Source of the DNA: Puccinia triticina
Lineage: Eukaryota; Basidiomycota; Pucciniomycetes; Pucciniales; Pucciniaceae
Reading direction: 5' to 3'
Length of the DNA stretch: 64,000 nucleotides
Assembly: GCF_026914185.1 (NCBI RefSeq)
Contig: NC_070566.1
Coordinates: forward strand, 6,820,001-6,884,000
Within the stretch, counting starts at the first letter, position 1, and every line of letters starts with the position of its first letter. This document shows, in pieces, positions 32,481 to 41,862 of the stretch. A program made the translations under genes and the position numbers. The notes below the pieces were generated by a model. It had not been told where the DNA came from. It was given only the letters and a program-made list of their open reading frames with translations, and ran no database searches.

Positions 32481-35308
32481 TCCAAGTTTATTAAAGCCTT
32501 GGAATCACAAAACAAAAATTCAAGGGTTTCCCCTACAAATCTCCAAAAATCACAAAAAAAAATCAAGGGTTTTCCCTCTACAACTTTCAGAAAAAAAAAC
32601 ATGAAGGGGTTTCCCTCTACAAATGCCAAAATCAACAAAAAAAAACTATGAAAACCAAAAACAAAACAATAATCTGCACCCAGCCACCTAACATCAGCAA
32701 GCTGATGCACCGTGGCCCACCATCCATCCCTGTCTAGCAGGGTTAAAAAATGGTGAGAGGATGACCCCCAGCGCGCCGCATTGAAGGCATTATGCAAAGG
32801 GGGGCCACCAAGTAGAGCCCCTCAAACTGCGCAAGTGCAACAGCGGAGGGGGTGAGGACAAACCGCACACTGGAAGTACAGCGGCAGAGGACGCCCTGGG
32901 GTACACAAGCAAGCAAGTCAAACCTCCTTTTATACATAGACAATCTGGCACTATAGACTTCGCCAGCGCACTCAACTGCCAAATCCATCTAGCCTTGACA
33001 ACTACGCCACCGCCATGCACATCCGGTACCTCTGACCTGCATGGTGATACTCTGACCAGCTAGGCGTTGTCAACAAGACCAGATTTTTTTGCTGAGACCC
33101 TTGCCTCCCACCTCATTGGATACCAACAAATTCACCGCCTCGCCATTGTATTTGCCATGAGCAACGGATTGCCAGGTGCTCGCGCGCTCACACCAGCTCA
33201 AACCACAACACTTGCCCTGTTTCCATTGTTCTGCCTCCCAGCCGTTCCCTCGCCGACCCTTTTCAAGCCCACAAACTTGCAAACCAGCTGCTACAGCCAT
33301 CTCCAGCCAAAACTAAAACCAACACCCAAACACCACCACCACCAGCAGCAGCAGCCAGTCCTCAGACCATCATCCTGCATCCAGCCATCCGGCTCAGACT
33401 GACAGCCGGGATCCAGCCCTCACCCTGAATCCAATACCCCATCAACCTGCTCCCGCTTGCTATCCTGCCCCCCACTACCACACCCACACCCCTCAAACGC
33501 CCGTCTCCAAAAACACTCGTCAGCACACAAGCCAACTGCAAAGTGAGCCTCATCCCCACCCTCACACACACACTCTCTCCCAAACCGCTGATGAAACAGG
33601 CTGTGGGGTTTTGCCCGTAGATCCAGGATGTCGAGATCAGTAATGCCTTGCTCCTCGCGATGAGCAGCGCCCTGGAACGGATGAATTTCAAGCAACATAG
33701 TAAGATCCGGACGCTGAAAGCCTGGCTACCCGCCGGTCCCCTCTGTCTCGCTCAGGATCCGCTCTTTGCCCACCTCATCCACGCCCTTGTCCACAATTCC
33801 TCAAACACACTCGACCCACTCACCCCTCGGCTCCACCCCCCTGCTTCATCCACCAAAACCCAGCCCGCGCAAGCCACGCATAAAACCCCTCCACCCGCTC
33901 GCACCAAGTTCCTCAACCCGCTCGAGATTGAATAGCATGCTGACCATTGTTTTTGCTTTTTTCTGTATTGAACTCATCAGCCAAACAACCCATTAAGCCA
34001 TCATAAGACCCGACCCGGGTATCTTTCAGCGAGATCCTCGACGCCGACGCTCAGCTTAGCTCTCCCCGTTCCAACCGGCCTGCCACGCCCCCCGCAAAGA
34101 ATTTCTTGCAGTCTCTCCCTATTAATGCACATCCTCGTCTCGCACAAGCCTCCGCCTCTCTCGCCCGGCGACCACTCCTATAGCCCTGCACCCCCTCGCT
34201 CGCAATCTCCTCCGCTTCATTAGATTTTCTTGCACAAGCCTCTGCCTCTTGCGCCCGGCGACCGCTCCTATAGCCCCGGCGCACCCCCTTGCTCGCAATC
34301 TCCTCCGCTTCAGTCTCATCTCCAGGGTTATTGAGCTGACACTCCTGATGTCTGTCTGGATGCGGCTTGTTGGACCTACACCTCTGAGAGTTAGCTACAC
34401 AGTCCTCTCTTCCTCAGCGGGGTCAATGGGGTCCCCTGAGGAGAGGGCAATCACTACTTCTCTTTGACTCACCCTCTCCAGAAAATCAATGCTGACCTCC
34501 CTGGCGTCCCTTACCTTGTCTGTTTCACACACCTCACCAGCTTTAGGTTGCAAACTCTCACAAGGGGAGTAATACAGAATTCAGGCAATGTACATATGAA
34601 GTTATTTTGGTGGAGATACCAAGTAGAAGTCCAACCTGCTGCTACAGCTAGGCAAGAAGCAAGGTCAATTTGAGTTTTCATTTGAATCAAGGCCCTTACT
34701 GGTTGCTGGACACAAGTTAATCAGATGTATCAAAACAAAGTAGTTCTGGGAGAAGTACCTAAAGCTCCTTGCACTGGTTGGCCAATTATAGGAAGTAATA
34801 CTGATATGCCAAAGTGGGATATGGCCTTGCCACTGCCCCATTTTTTTGGTGGCAATCTGATTGTCAAGTTACCAACAAAGGGTGCACCAAAACTTGAGTT
34901 TCTATGAGTGGTCTGGTAGACTGTCCTTCTGGCTTTGGGTCTAGCCACAGTAAATGAGAGGAAAATTTGCAGAATGAAAATGGGAGGTGTCCTGGGGGTT
35001 AATGCTATTGATAGGAGGGGTAAGTAAAAGTTCTGGTGGGATAAAGGATGAATCCAGCATGTAATAACTTACTGCTGGGGAAACACCTCTCACAGTAAAT
35101 TTAGGCTGATGTGCCAGATTTTCTGGGTTGGTTGTTGCTGAATTATTTTAGGTGCAGGATGATTTTTCTTGTTTGCATCAAATTTTATGTCAACAGTTCT
35201 AATTGGGGCTCAAGATTCTCCCAGAAAATGGGTATAAGCAGCAACCAATGTTATGCTCTATCAGGAAAACTTTGAAGTTTGCAGCGGCAAAGCCGCCTTG
35301 GCCTCTAG
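32481..35308 (+). mobile_element. Helitron-like element H1, full length
   Basis: It starts TCCAAGTTTATTAAAGCC after host A32480. It ends with the hairpin GCGGCAAAGCCGC, CTTGGCCT and CTAG at 35305-35308, before host T35309. An A/T insertion point, 5' TC, 3' CTAG and a 3' hairpin about 10 bases from the end are the Helitron hallmarks. There is no Rep-helicase gene, so it is non-autonomous. The 5' 500 bp are shared with H2 and H3 (tcaagggtttcccc, gacccccagcgcgc, gtgcaagtgc-acagcgg). The middle (33060-34460) is GC-rich and gene-like; the 3' 800 bp are AT-rich. Confidence 0.75.
33060..34460. other. GC-rich gene-like cargo of H1
   Basis: Composition differs sharply from the AT-rich flanks. A frame at 33620-33932 reads VEISNALLLAMSSALERMNF and LKAWLPAGPLCLAQDPLFAH, which looks protein-coding but matches nothing I know. 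The part 34131-34315 is a tandem duplication of about 85-105 bp (gcacaagcctc-gcctct ... cgctcgcaatctcctccgcttca). It is likely captured host DNA, as in H2 (inference). Confidence 0.35.
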
Positions 35309-36990
35309 TATGTAACTACTATTTCATTACATAGTTGTAAATCTCTTCAGACTAAGAACTACTCTCATACTAGCTTGTTGTCTATAAAAGAAGCCCACTT
35401 TGTGGCCTTTTCTTCCCCATGTCAGCATTAGAGAAATAGTACCACATTACTATTTAGCTTTCATCACATCTTGTAAAATTGAAATTGATTATTATAAATT
35501 GTGCCCTTGAGAACTAAACCCTTAAAATTGACCCCCATCTTTGCCATAAAACCCTCTTCTCTGCGCCTTACAAGTGATTGACACGAGTATTTTGTAGTAG
35601 CAGCACCTAGAAAGATTAAAGAGCCACAAATCTTTGTTTTCTTTGTGCTTTTTCTCCCAGAGTTACCGGAGAGCAGCCCTTCAAGCACTCCATCCTCTTC
35701 AAGCTCATTCTCACCCAACCTTGAGAAGTTCCACAGCGCCTGTGACGGTACTGGGAGCGTGGTAATCTCTTTGGTGGTGATCCTGGGTTATCTGGGGTAT
35801 GGTTCTGATGTGCTGAAGTCTGTAGATCCTCCTCAGGCAAGGGGGATCCTGAATTCAAAAAATTTTCATAGTTTGGTTATGTAATTACATATGTACATGG
35901 GGCCTGGTAGCGCTGACACATCACAACTGCGCATGCGCGCCACAACTCAAGAACTCCGGGAAGGAGTAGAGTTACAAACAATTGGTAAGTTGTAACTAGG
36001 GTCAAAATTGCATGAGGAAACAGAATATGAAGTCAAAACAAGGTTATCTCTTAAGATGAAAAGGATATGAAGTAATTCATATGTAAAAAGTAGAAAAAGG
36101 CAGACTTTAGGTCAGCTGTGTTGACTCTAAGGCTGACACTGCTCATCTCACACCACTCAATTTGTGGTAATTGGTGTTCTAGTGTGCCAAATGTGTTTCA
36201 AGTATCAAATCAAATAAATTCACAGTTCCAGATTTGGGAAACCACCACCACCACCACCACCACCACCACCACCGTGTGGAAAACACCATCACCACATACA
36301 CCTATATGGTTGTCACACCAGCAAAAATCCCTCACAGCGATACCCACAAGCAAAAATCCTTCACATCTTACTATAAAAGGAGGAGATTTTCCCTCCTCAG
36401 GTTCAGCATGCCACCCAGGCAATTGTAAAAAGAACACACATCTTATCTATTGTTTTTGGCACCACATTCTTCAATGCAGAAGCTCAGGCCACAGACTTAA
36501 GTCATGAGATTTGCTACAGGGGTGGAAAAGAAGTCCCCAAGAATTATTATGAAATGAAAAATGTAAAATAAAAAAATGAAAAATGTGAAAATTATCTAAT
36601 TTCTTGCAAATTTCTCAGAATGTTCATTAATTTTCAACCAAAGAGGGAAAATTGGATAGCACATTATGGCATGCAGCAAGAATGATAAAAAATGAAATTT
36701 TTTGAAACCATTGCCAATGATTTTTATTGGATCAAATAAATCAAGTCAAATTGGTGGTGATTTGGGCTACAGTCTTGGAGTTCAATTTGAAATTAGTGGA
36801 TAACCCATCCACCCAAAAAATCATTGGCAATTGTTTCAAAACTTATCATAGGGGTTAATAAATGTACCCGGGTATTTCCGCGTTTGTACCCGGTTTTTGC
36901 ATACCCCCTTTTCCGCGTACGTACCCGTTTTTTTTCTATTCATTTCTACGCGATGCTGTAATTTTCAGCAGAATTCGAATAGAGTGAAAT
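35309..36990. other. Host-side sequence between H1 and the duplicated exon block
   Basis: AT-rich. It contains an (ACC)n microsatellite at 36241-36273 and a promoter-like LTR fragment: agcaaaaatccctcac and caaaaatccttcac units, then actataaaaggaggag near 36373. A frame at 35645-35884 is Ser/Pro-rich without a domain. No gene is supported. Confidence 0.4.
36241..36273. repeat. (ACC)n microsatellite
   Basis: Eleven uninterrupted ACC units. The histidine run seen in one frame is a by-product. Confidence 0.9.
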
Positions 36991-37262
36991 CTTTTGACAA
37001 AATGTAAGAACCTTAATGAACAACTCGGACGACAACGACGACGACTTCTTAAGCACACACACACCTTTTGACAAAATGTAAGAACCTTAATGAACAACTC
37101 GGACGACAACGACAACGACTTCTTAAGCACACACACACCTGCGATGAACGCAGTGATGTTTTGATGAGCGGGATTGTTTTTGATGATGATGGAATGGGAG
37201 GGACGCGTAGCAGAGATTCAATTAGTCTCTTTCCTCACGAGTTGGAATAATAATTGTAACGC
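36991..37262 (-). other. Spliced (intronless) copy of the neighbouring three-exon block
   Basis: On the minus strand the order is exon C' (37262-37223), B' (37222-37139) and A' (37138-37065), fused without gaps, followed by a second copy of A (37064-36991). B' and C' are identical to the intron-bearing copy at 37287-37702, and A' differs at one base. The joins fall exactly on the splice boundaries of that copy. This is the signature of an RNA-derived duplication. No convincing protein is encoded on the spliced strand. Confidence 0.75.
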
Positions 37263-37286
37263 GTTATTTTTATTATTTTAGCTAAC

Positions 37287-37702
37287 CTTTTGACAAAATG
37301 TAAGAACCTTAATGAACAACTCGGACGACAACGACGACGACTTCTTAAGCACACACACACCTGATAAGAAACATGACAAAAGATCAAAAGGAAAACATTT
37401 TAGTTGAGTGACAATGAATGGAAAATAAGATGTTTGAATGATAGAAGATTTTGTCATACCTGCGATGAACGCAGTGATGTTTTGATGAGCGGGATTGTTT
37501 TTGATGATGATGGAATGGGAGGGACGCGTAGCAGAGATTCAATCTATGAGAACAAAGGAAACGGGGGTAACATGATATACGGAAACATGATTTTTCTGTT
37601 AGTTGTTTATTGGCTTGATTTGTGTCTTGATTATTGATGATGTGGAAACGGGATTTGCTTACTAGTCTCTTTCCTCACGAGTTGGAATAATAATTGTAAC
37701 GC
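37287..37702 (-). ncRNA. Three-exon spliced transcription unit, function unknown (source copy)
   Basis: Minus-strand exons are C 37702-37663, B 37543-37460 and A 37360-37287. The introns are 37662-37544 (119 bp, GTAAGC...TCATAG) and 37459-37361 (99 bp, GTATGA...TATCAG). The exons are established by comparison with the gap-free copy at 36991-37262. Exon C lies in the loop and one arm of a hairpin (arms 37662-37677 and 37704-37719, 15 of 16 paired). After exon A comes GTTAG and 24 bases before the spliced copy. On the spliced strand the frames contain stops, so a non-coding RNA or UTR is as likely as a coding gene. The upstream promoter is not defined. Confidence 0.55.
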
Positions 37703-39004
37703 TTGAGGAAAAAGACTAGCCAGCTCGGGCGGTTCTGGTATTGCTTTGATGCCGGGAGGACTTCGGGTTAGGTTTAGGTTTAACTTGAGGATCTTCACAA
37801 TGCGAGTGAGAATTGGAGTCTTGTTGCATATGCATATTCAAAAGTGCACAAACTTTAACAGATGCAAATCCAAGTTTATTAAAGACAGCAAAACATAGAA
37901 TTCAGGATCAAGGGTTCCCCCTGTTTTTGAATAATCAATAAAACAAAAAAGGGGCCACTAAGTATTTTTTACAACATTATTAGATAGTTACATATTTAAT
38001 ACCCACAGTTTAACCCCAAAAATACAAAAAACTTGTGAATTGTCCTTTCCTGTCTAGCAGGTTTAAAAGGCAAAACACGGATGACCCCCAGCGCGCGCAG
38101 TGAGCACATTATGCAAAAGGGGGGTCACCATTATGTATATCCCCTTGGACTGTGCAAGTGCGACAGCGGAGGGGTGTGAGCCAAGTGAAGCACTCGGCTG
38201 GGGAATCAACCCTCACGCGGCTCCCCCTCCCCTTATATATTGCTCCAAACTTGCAGCTCTGACGGCCTCCACATGCCTCAATGCCTCAACTCACGTGGAG
38301 ACGATACACCTGGACCATCTTGACTACAATGATGTACACGTGCCCAACAGCGCCATCCGAAGCACAAACCCCTCACCCGTTTTGCCCACCAAACTGTCAC
38401 ACGATGCACCACTCCTTTATCCAAACGGGCGAATACTTGTCGCCATGCAAATGCCTTGCACCAGTCTCACCACCTCCATCGCCATGGCAGCCCGCCCAAC
38501 TCTGCCCCCTGACCAACTCGCGCTTCTCCCACTGCCACTCGGCCTCCACTTCCTCCACCTTCCCCTCCTGCGGCCTCCCCCAGACACCCACCGCTAAATG
38601 CTCCCTGCCCAGACGCCCCCATCTCCAGACCCGCGAGTGCCTCACCTTCTACAACCCCGCCCCCGCCGGCCCGCTCAACTGCTCAAAGTCAATGGCAGGA
38701 TGTCGGCCAGCGACACCCTCTTGCAGCTCCAGGCCGACCTGGTGGGTGTGGTGGTTGAGCACTCCGAGATGAAAGAGTGAGTGATCAATTCACACCCTTT
38801 CTCTCTATCCTTGTTCCCAGCCAGGGCTCACTCTCTGGCTTCTCCCCAGGACGACCGCCTTGGGCGCCGGCCTCCTCGCGGGGCACACCATCAGCCTCTT
38901 TGGCTGACCTGGCGCGGCCCAAGACGCTCTTTGCGACCCATTCGGCGGGCAAGAGGGTGTTCAAGCCGTTGATCACAAAGGCAAAGCAGGACCAGAAGTA
39001 CCGT

Positions 39005-40358
39005 TGTGGTGTTCTGTGCCTGTGTCAATGCCAAAAAGTATACAACAGAGGGTGGAGACAGTACAGTCATCATACAAGAGGAGGAGATAGTATCACATCA
39101 ACATTTAGGCACATACAAACCAGGAAGGATTTGTAGTAAGGAATAGTCTCAACCAGAAACGGAAGGAAGGAGTGCAAAGGAAGGAGGAAGAGAGGAAGGA
39201 ACAGGAGGAAGAGGAAAAGAGGCCCAGACCCCCAGAATCCAGAAGGGACAAGGATAGTTGCATTCTATGCACCTGCTTGTTCAACAAAGATTCTATCAGG
39301 AGGCTGTGTTATTTGGAGGTGGAGTTAGAAGGTATCTAGCAAAGCCTGTGCAGCATCTTTGGCTGGAGGCTGTGTATTTGTTTGTTCAAGGAAGATTCTA
39401 TCAAGAGGCTGTGTTGTTTGGAGGTGGAGTTAGAAGGTATCTATCAGGAGGCTGTTTTGTTTGGATGAGGAGTTAGAAGGTATCTATCAGGAGGCTGCGT
39501 TGTTTGGAGGTGGAGTTAGAAGGTATCTATCTGAAGGCTGTGTATTTGTTTGTTATTTTGTATATCATAGATATTTGGCTGTGGATTTAAAGTGTATCTA
39601 GCACAGCAAAGCTGTGTTGTTTGTATTTGTGGCTTTGTAGAAAGGCTGTGTAGGTGAGAACCTCTGCAGCGGAAATCCCTCACAAGGAGCTTCCTGCAGC
39701 AGAAATCCCTCATCCTCCAACATAAAAGGAGGGCCTCTCCCCACTATAATTTTCCTTTTTTCCTCATCAGCCTACAGAGGTTTGGTCACAAGTGGTTAGT
39801 TAGTTTAGTTAGGATCAGCCTATAGAGGTTTGGTCACTGTGGTTAGTTTTGGTTTGTAGCAGCCTAGGAAGGTCTGTTTGTTGTGGTTATTAGTAGTGGA
39901 TTAGTGTAGAGAACTGTAGTGTGTGTTAAGAACAGTAGTAGAACCAACAACCAACCAACCAACAACCAACATCCAACCCGTATATATATATTTACTTTGT
40001 AACAGATTATTTATAACAACATAGTGTCAGCAATTTAACATCACAAATTTTTACAACATATATCAAACTTTATTGCACCCACCACGTTAAACCAAGTTAC
40101 AAAAGATTCACCTCAACTATTGATGCAAGTGATCTAGGTCAGATAGAGATTACTATACAAAAGTAAGAGCTATCTTTGGAATCAGCCACACCATTTAAAT
40201 ATTGATTACAAGACTCTTGGTTATTTGCATAGTACCATCAGAGGGGCAGGTCTTTCAAACCACCCGTAAATTGTAATAGGCTTTCAACTTATTCACAACT
40301 TATCTCCCCCTCAACGGAACTTCGATTACCACTCATCCATTCCTTTGGAGTCCCCACA
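39005..40358 (+). mobile_element. Solo LTR inside the captured glycerol kinase fragment
   Basis: It starts TGTGGTGTTCTGTGCC and ends ggagtccccaca, with CCGT on both sides (39001-39004 and 40359-40362; a 5-bp ACCGT reading is also possible). It shares core blocks with the LTR at 54946: gatctaggtc-gatagaga and agaggggcaggtctttcaaa. It carries a minisatellite in U3 (39280-39540), two gaaatccctca units, and acataaaaggagggcc near 39721 as the likely promoter. Confidence 0.7.
39258..39540. repeat. Minisatellite in the solo LTR
   Basis: Four to five diverged tandem units of about 50 bp carrying ggaggctgtgttgtttggag and gtggagttagaaggtatcta. Confidence 0.7.
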
Positions 40359-41382
40359 CCGTTTCTGGAGCCGGGAGTATGTCCCCCTCCTCTTTCTCCC
40401 CCCAGCCCCCAGCCCAGACTGAGGTGTTTTTTTGGCTCACAGGGTGGCGTGCAGCAAGGGCTGGCTGGAGGACGGCGAGCCGGGGTCGTGCGACGATAGC
40501 TTCCTCGACTGCGTCGAGATTGTCGACCATGGCCAGCAGCTACTTGCCCACTCCCTCAACAATGCCTTCCCCGGCGAGCAGGGCCAGCCCGTCTTCCAGC
40601 GCGACGCCAACAAGCCTATCGTCCTCAACCCCCTTGCCAACACAATCAAAGCCAAACAGACTCTCCATTTGCTCCTCCGGATTAATTGTTCTGGCTGAGC
40701 AGATTTGTTCTTTTCTCTCTCAATTAGCAGTTCCAAAGCACTCCTATTTTAAAATCCTTTCCTGATTATTTCTTATATATCCTTTATTTACATTCAATAT
40801 TGTCTGATCTATTACAGTATGGATTGATGACTTGTCCATCAGATTTCATTGCAAGAGCAAGCCAATGGATGAGTTATAATTAACTAAGGTTGAGGCTTAG
40901 TTTGGTATGAACTATATGATGAAGGTGGCATACTTTCAGGTTGGGGAAAAAAGTTGTGATGTGCCAACTTGAATAAAATCTAATTGCAAGTGATTTTATA
41001 TTCTTCTCTCTTGGAGTCAGGCCACAGTTCAAAAGTTACCTTGTAATTCCTCATTTGATAGAGATTAGACAAGATAGTCTTAGTATAAGCATCAATAAAT
41101 ACAAGCATATGTAATCTAAAATGCAGGTAATCTAAGAGATTAGCTCAATCATGTTCAATTAAAGCATAATGAACTAGGCATGTAGGCTGATTTGTAGAAT
41201 ATGCATTTGGTCAAGGTGGAACTTATGGTAAAGTGATTATCCGTCACAACCTAAATTGAGTAATTTATATGCAGTACTCAGCTATGAGGGTGGACCATAA
41301 ACCTTCAACGGCAAAGCCGCCTTGGCCTCTAGTTCATTTAAAATCCTGAAAAGAATTATGGCGCATTCAAAATTCCAAAAAA

Positions 41383-41862
41383 GTAACTTTAAATGATTCA
41401 ATTAATTTTTTGCATACCCCCTTTTCCCAAGTGTGTACTAAGGGAATATCTTTTTTGTTACATGTACCAGGGTTCCAAAAAATTGAGGGAGCATTTAAAC
41501 ATGCATTTGAAGCTTCCTTTGAAATTTTTGAGAGAAAAAAATAGGTATGTGGCAGGTACGTGGTGTGCTTAGTAGAAAAATGACTGCTACATGTATAACT
41601 TTTTTGTTACACATTTAAAGAGTCTAAAAATTTCAGAAATGTTTCTATGGTGTATATTCTGTCCGCCATTAAGTTGATAGCAATGGGGTAAACACCAAAC
41701 ATGAGATATAGGGGGGGCGGGCAGCCTTAATAGGAACAATCTGGCTAATTATTGAATATTGTTTTTGATAAATTTCCCAGAAGTCTAAGGACTTAAGGGG
41801 TTATATAATGATGCATATTCTCCGCGCTCTGAAACTTTTGGAAATATTGCTACATCAGAACA
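41383..41862. repeat. Left arm of a large foldback element, split by Helitron H3
   Basis: The arm from aattttttgcatacccccttt (41392) to tacatcagaaca (41862) is inverted at 44916-45432. Removing H3 rejoins the two arms to a near-perfect palindrome of about 1 kb (cagaacat/gaaatataagg facing ccttatatctgatgttctg). It shares modules with 13005-14007. Confidence 0.7.

Larger units (their letters stand above)
38679..40500 (+). pseudogene. Glycerol kinase fragment (C-terminal exons) captured in H2
   Basis: Exon 38679-38776 reads LLKVNGRMSASDTLLQLQAD, the FGGY-kinase block before the ETTALGA motif. The intron 38777-38849 is GT-AG, and the next exon resumes in phase with ETTALGAGLLAG. A frameshift follows near 38900, then KTLFATHSAGKRVFKPLITK. 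The frame is cut at 39004 by a solo LTR and continues at 40359 (KYRFWSR), with a further GT-AG intron 40377-40442 and then VACSKGWLEDG. Glycerol kinase (yeast GUT1 type) phosphorylates glycerol to glycerol-3-phosphate. Only the C-terminal third is present and it is frame-broken, so it cannot work. Retained introns show DNA-level capture. Identification is by motif memory. Confidence 0.6.
37869..41332 (+). mobile_element. Helitron-like element H2, full length, carrying glycerol kinase exons
   Basis: It starts TCCAAGTTTATTAAAGAC after host A37868. It ends CGGCAAAGCCG, CCTTGGCCT and CTAG at 41329-41332, before host T41333. The 5' section resembles H1 and H3. The interior has GC-rich DNA including a fragment of glycerol kinase (38679-40500) that keeps its introns, a solo LTR inserted into that fragment (39005-40358), and an AT-rich 3' section. 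There is no replication-helicase gene. Confidence 0.75.

Noticed and set aside
32481..33020. Minus-strand LTR with TATA box and AATAAA signal
   Set aside because: The apparent polyadenylation signal is the complement of the Helitron 5' end TCCAAGTTTATTAAA. Precise A/T borders and CTAG ends fit Helitrons better.
36234..36428. ORF with a histidine run
   Set aside because: It is the translation of an (ACC)n microsatellite.
37068..37250. 60-codon plus-strand ORF across the fused A', B' and C' segments
   Set aside because: The introns of the source copy are GT-AG only on the minus strand, so a plus-strand protein across these joins is not expected. The frame is open by chance over a short, low-complexity stretch.
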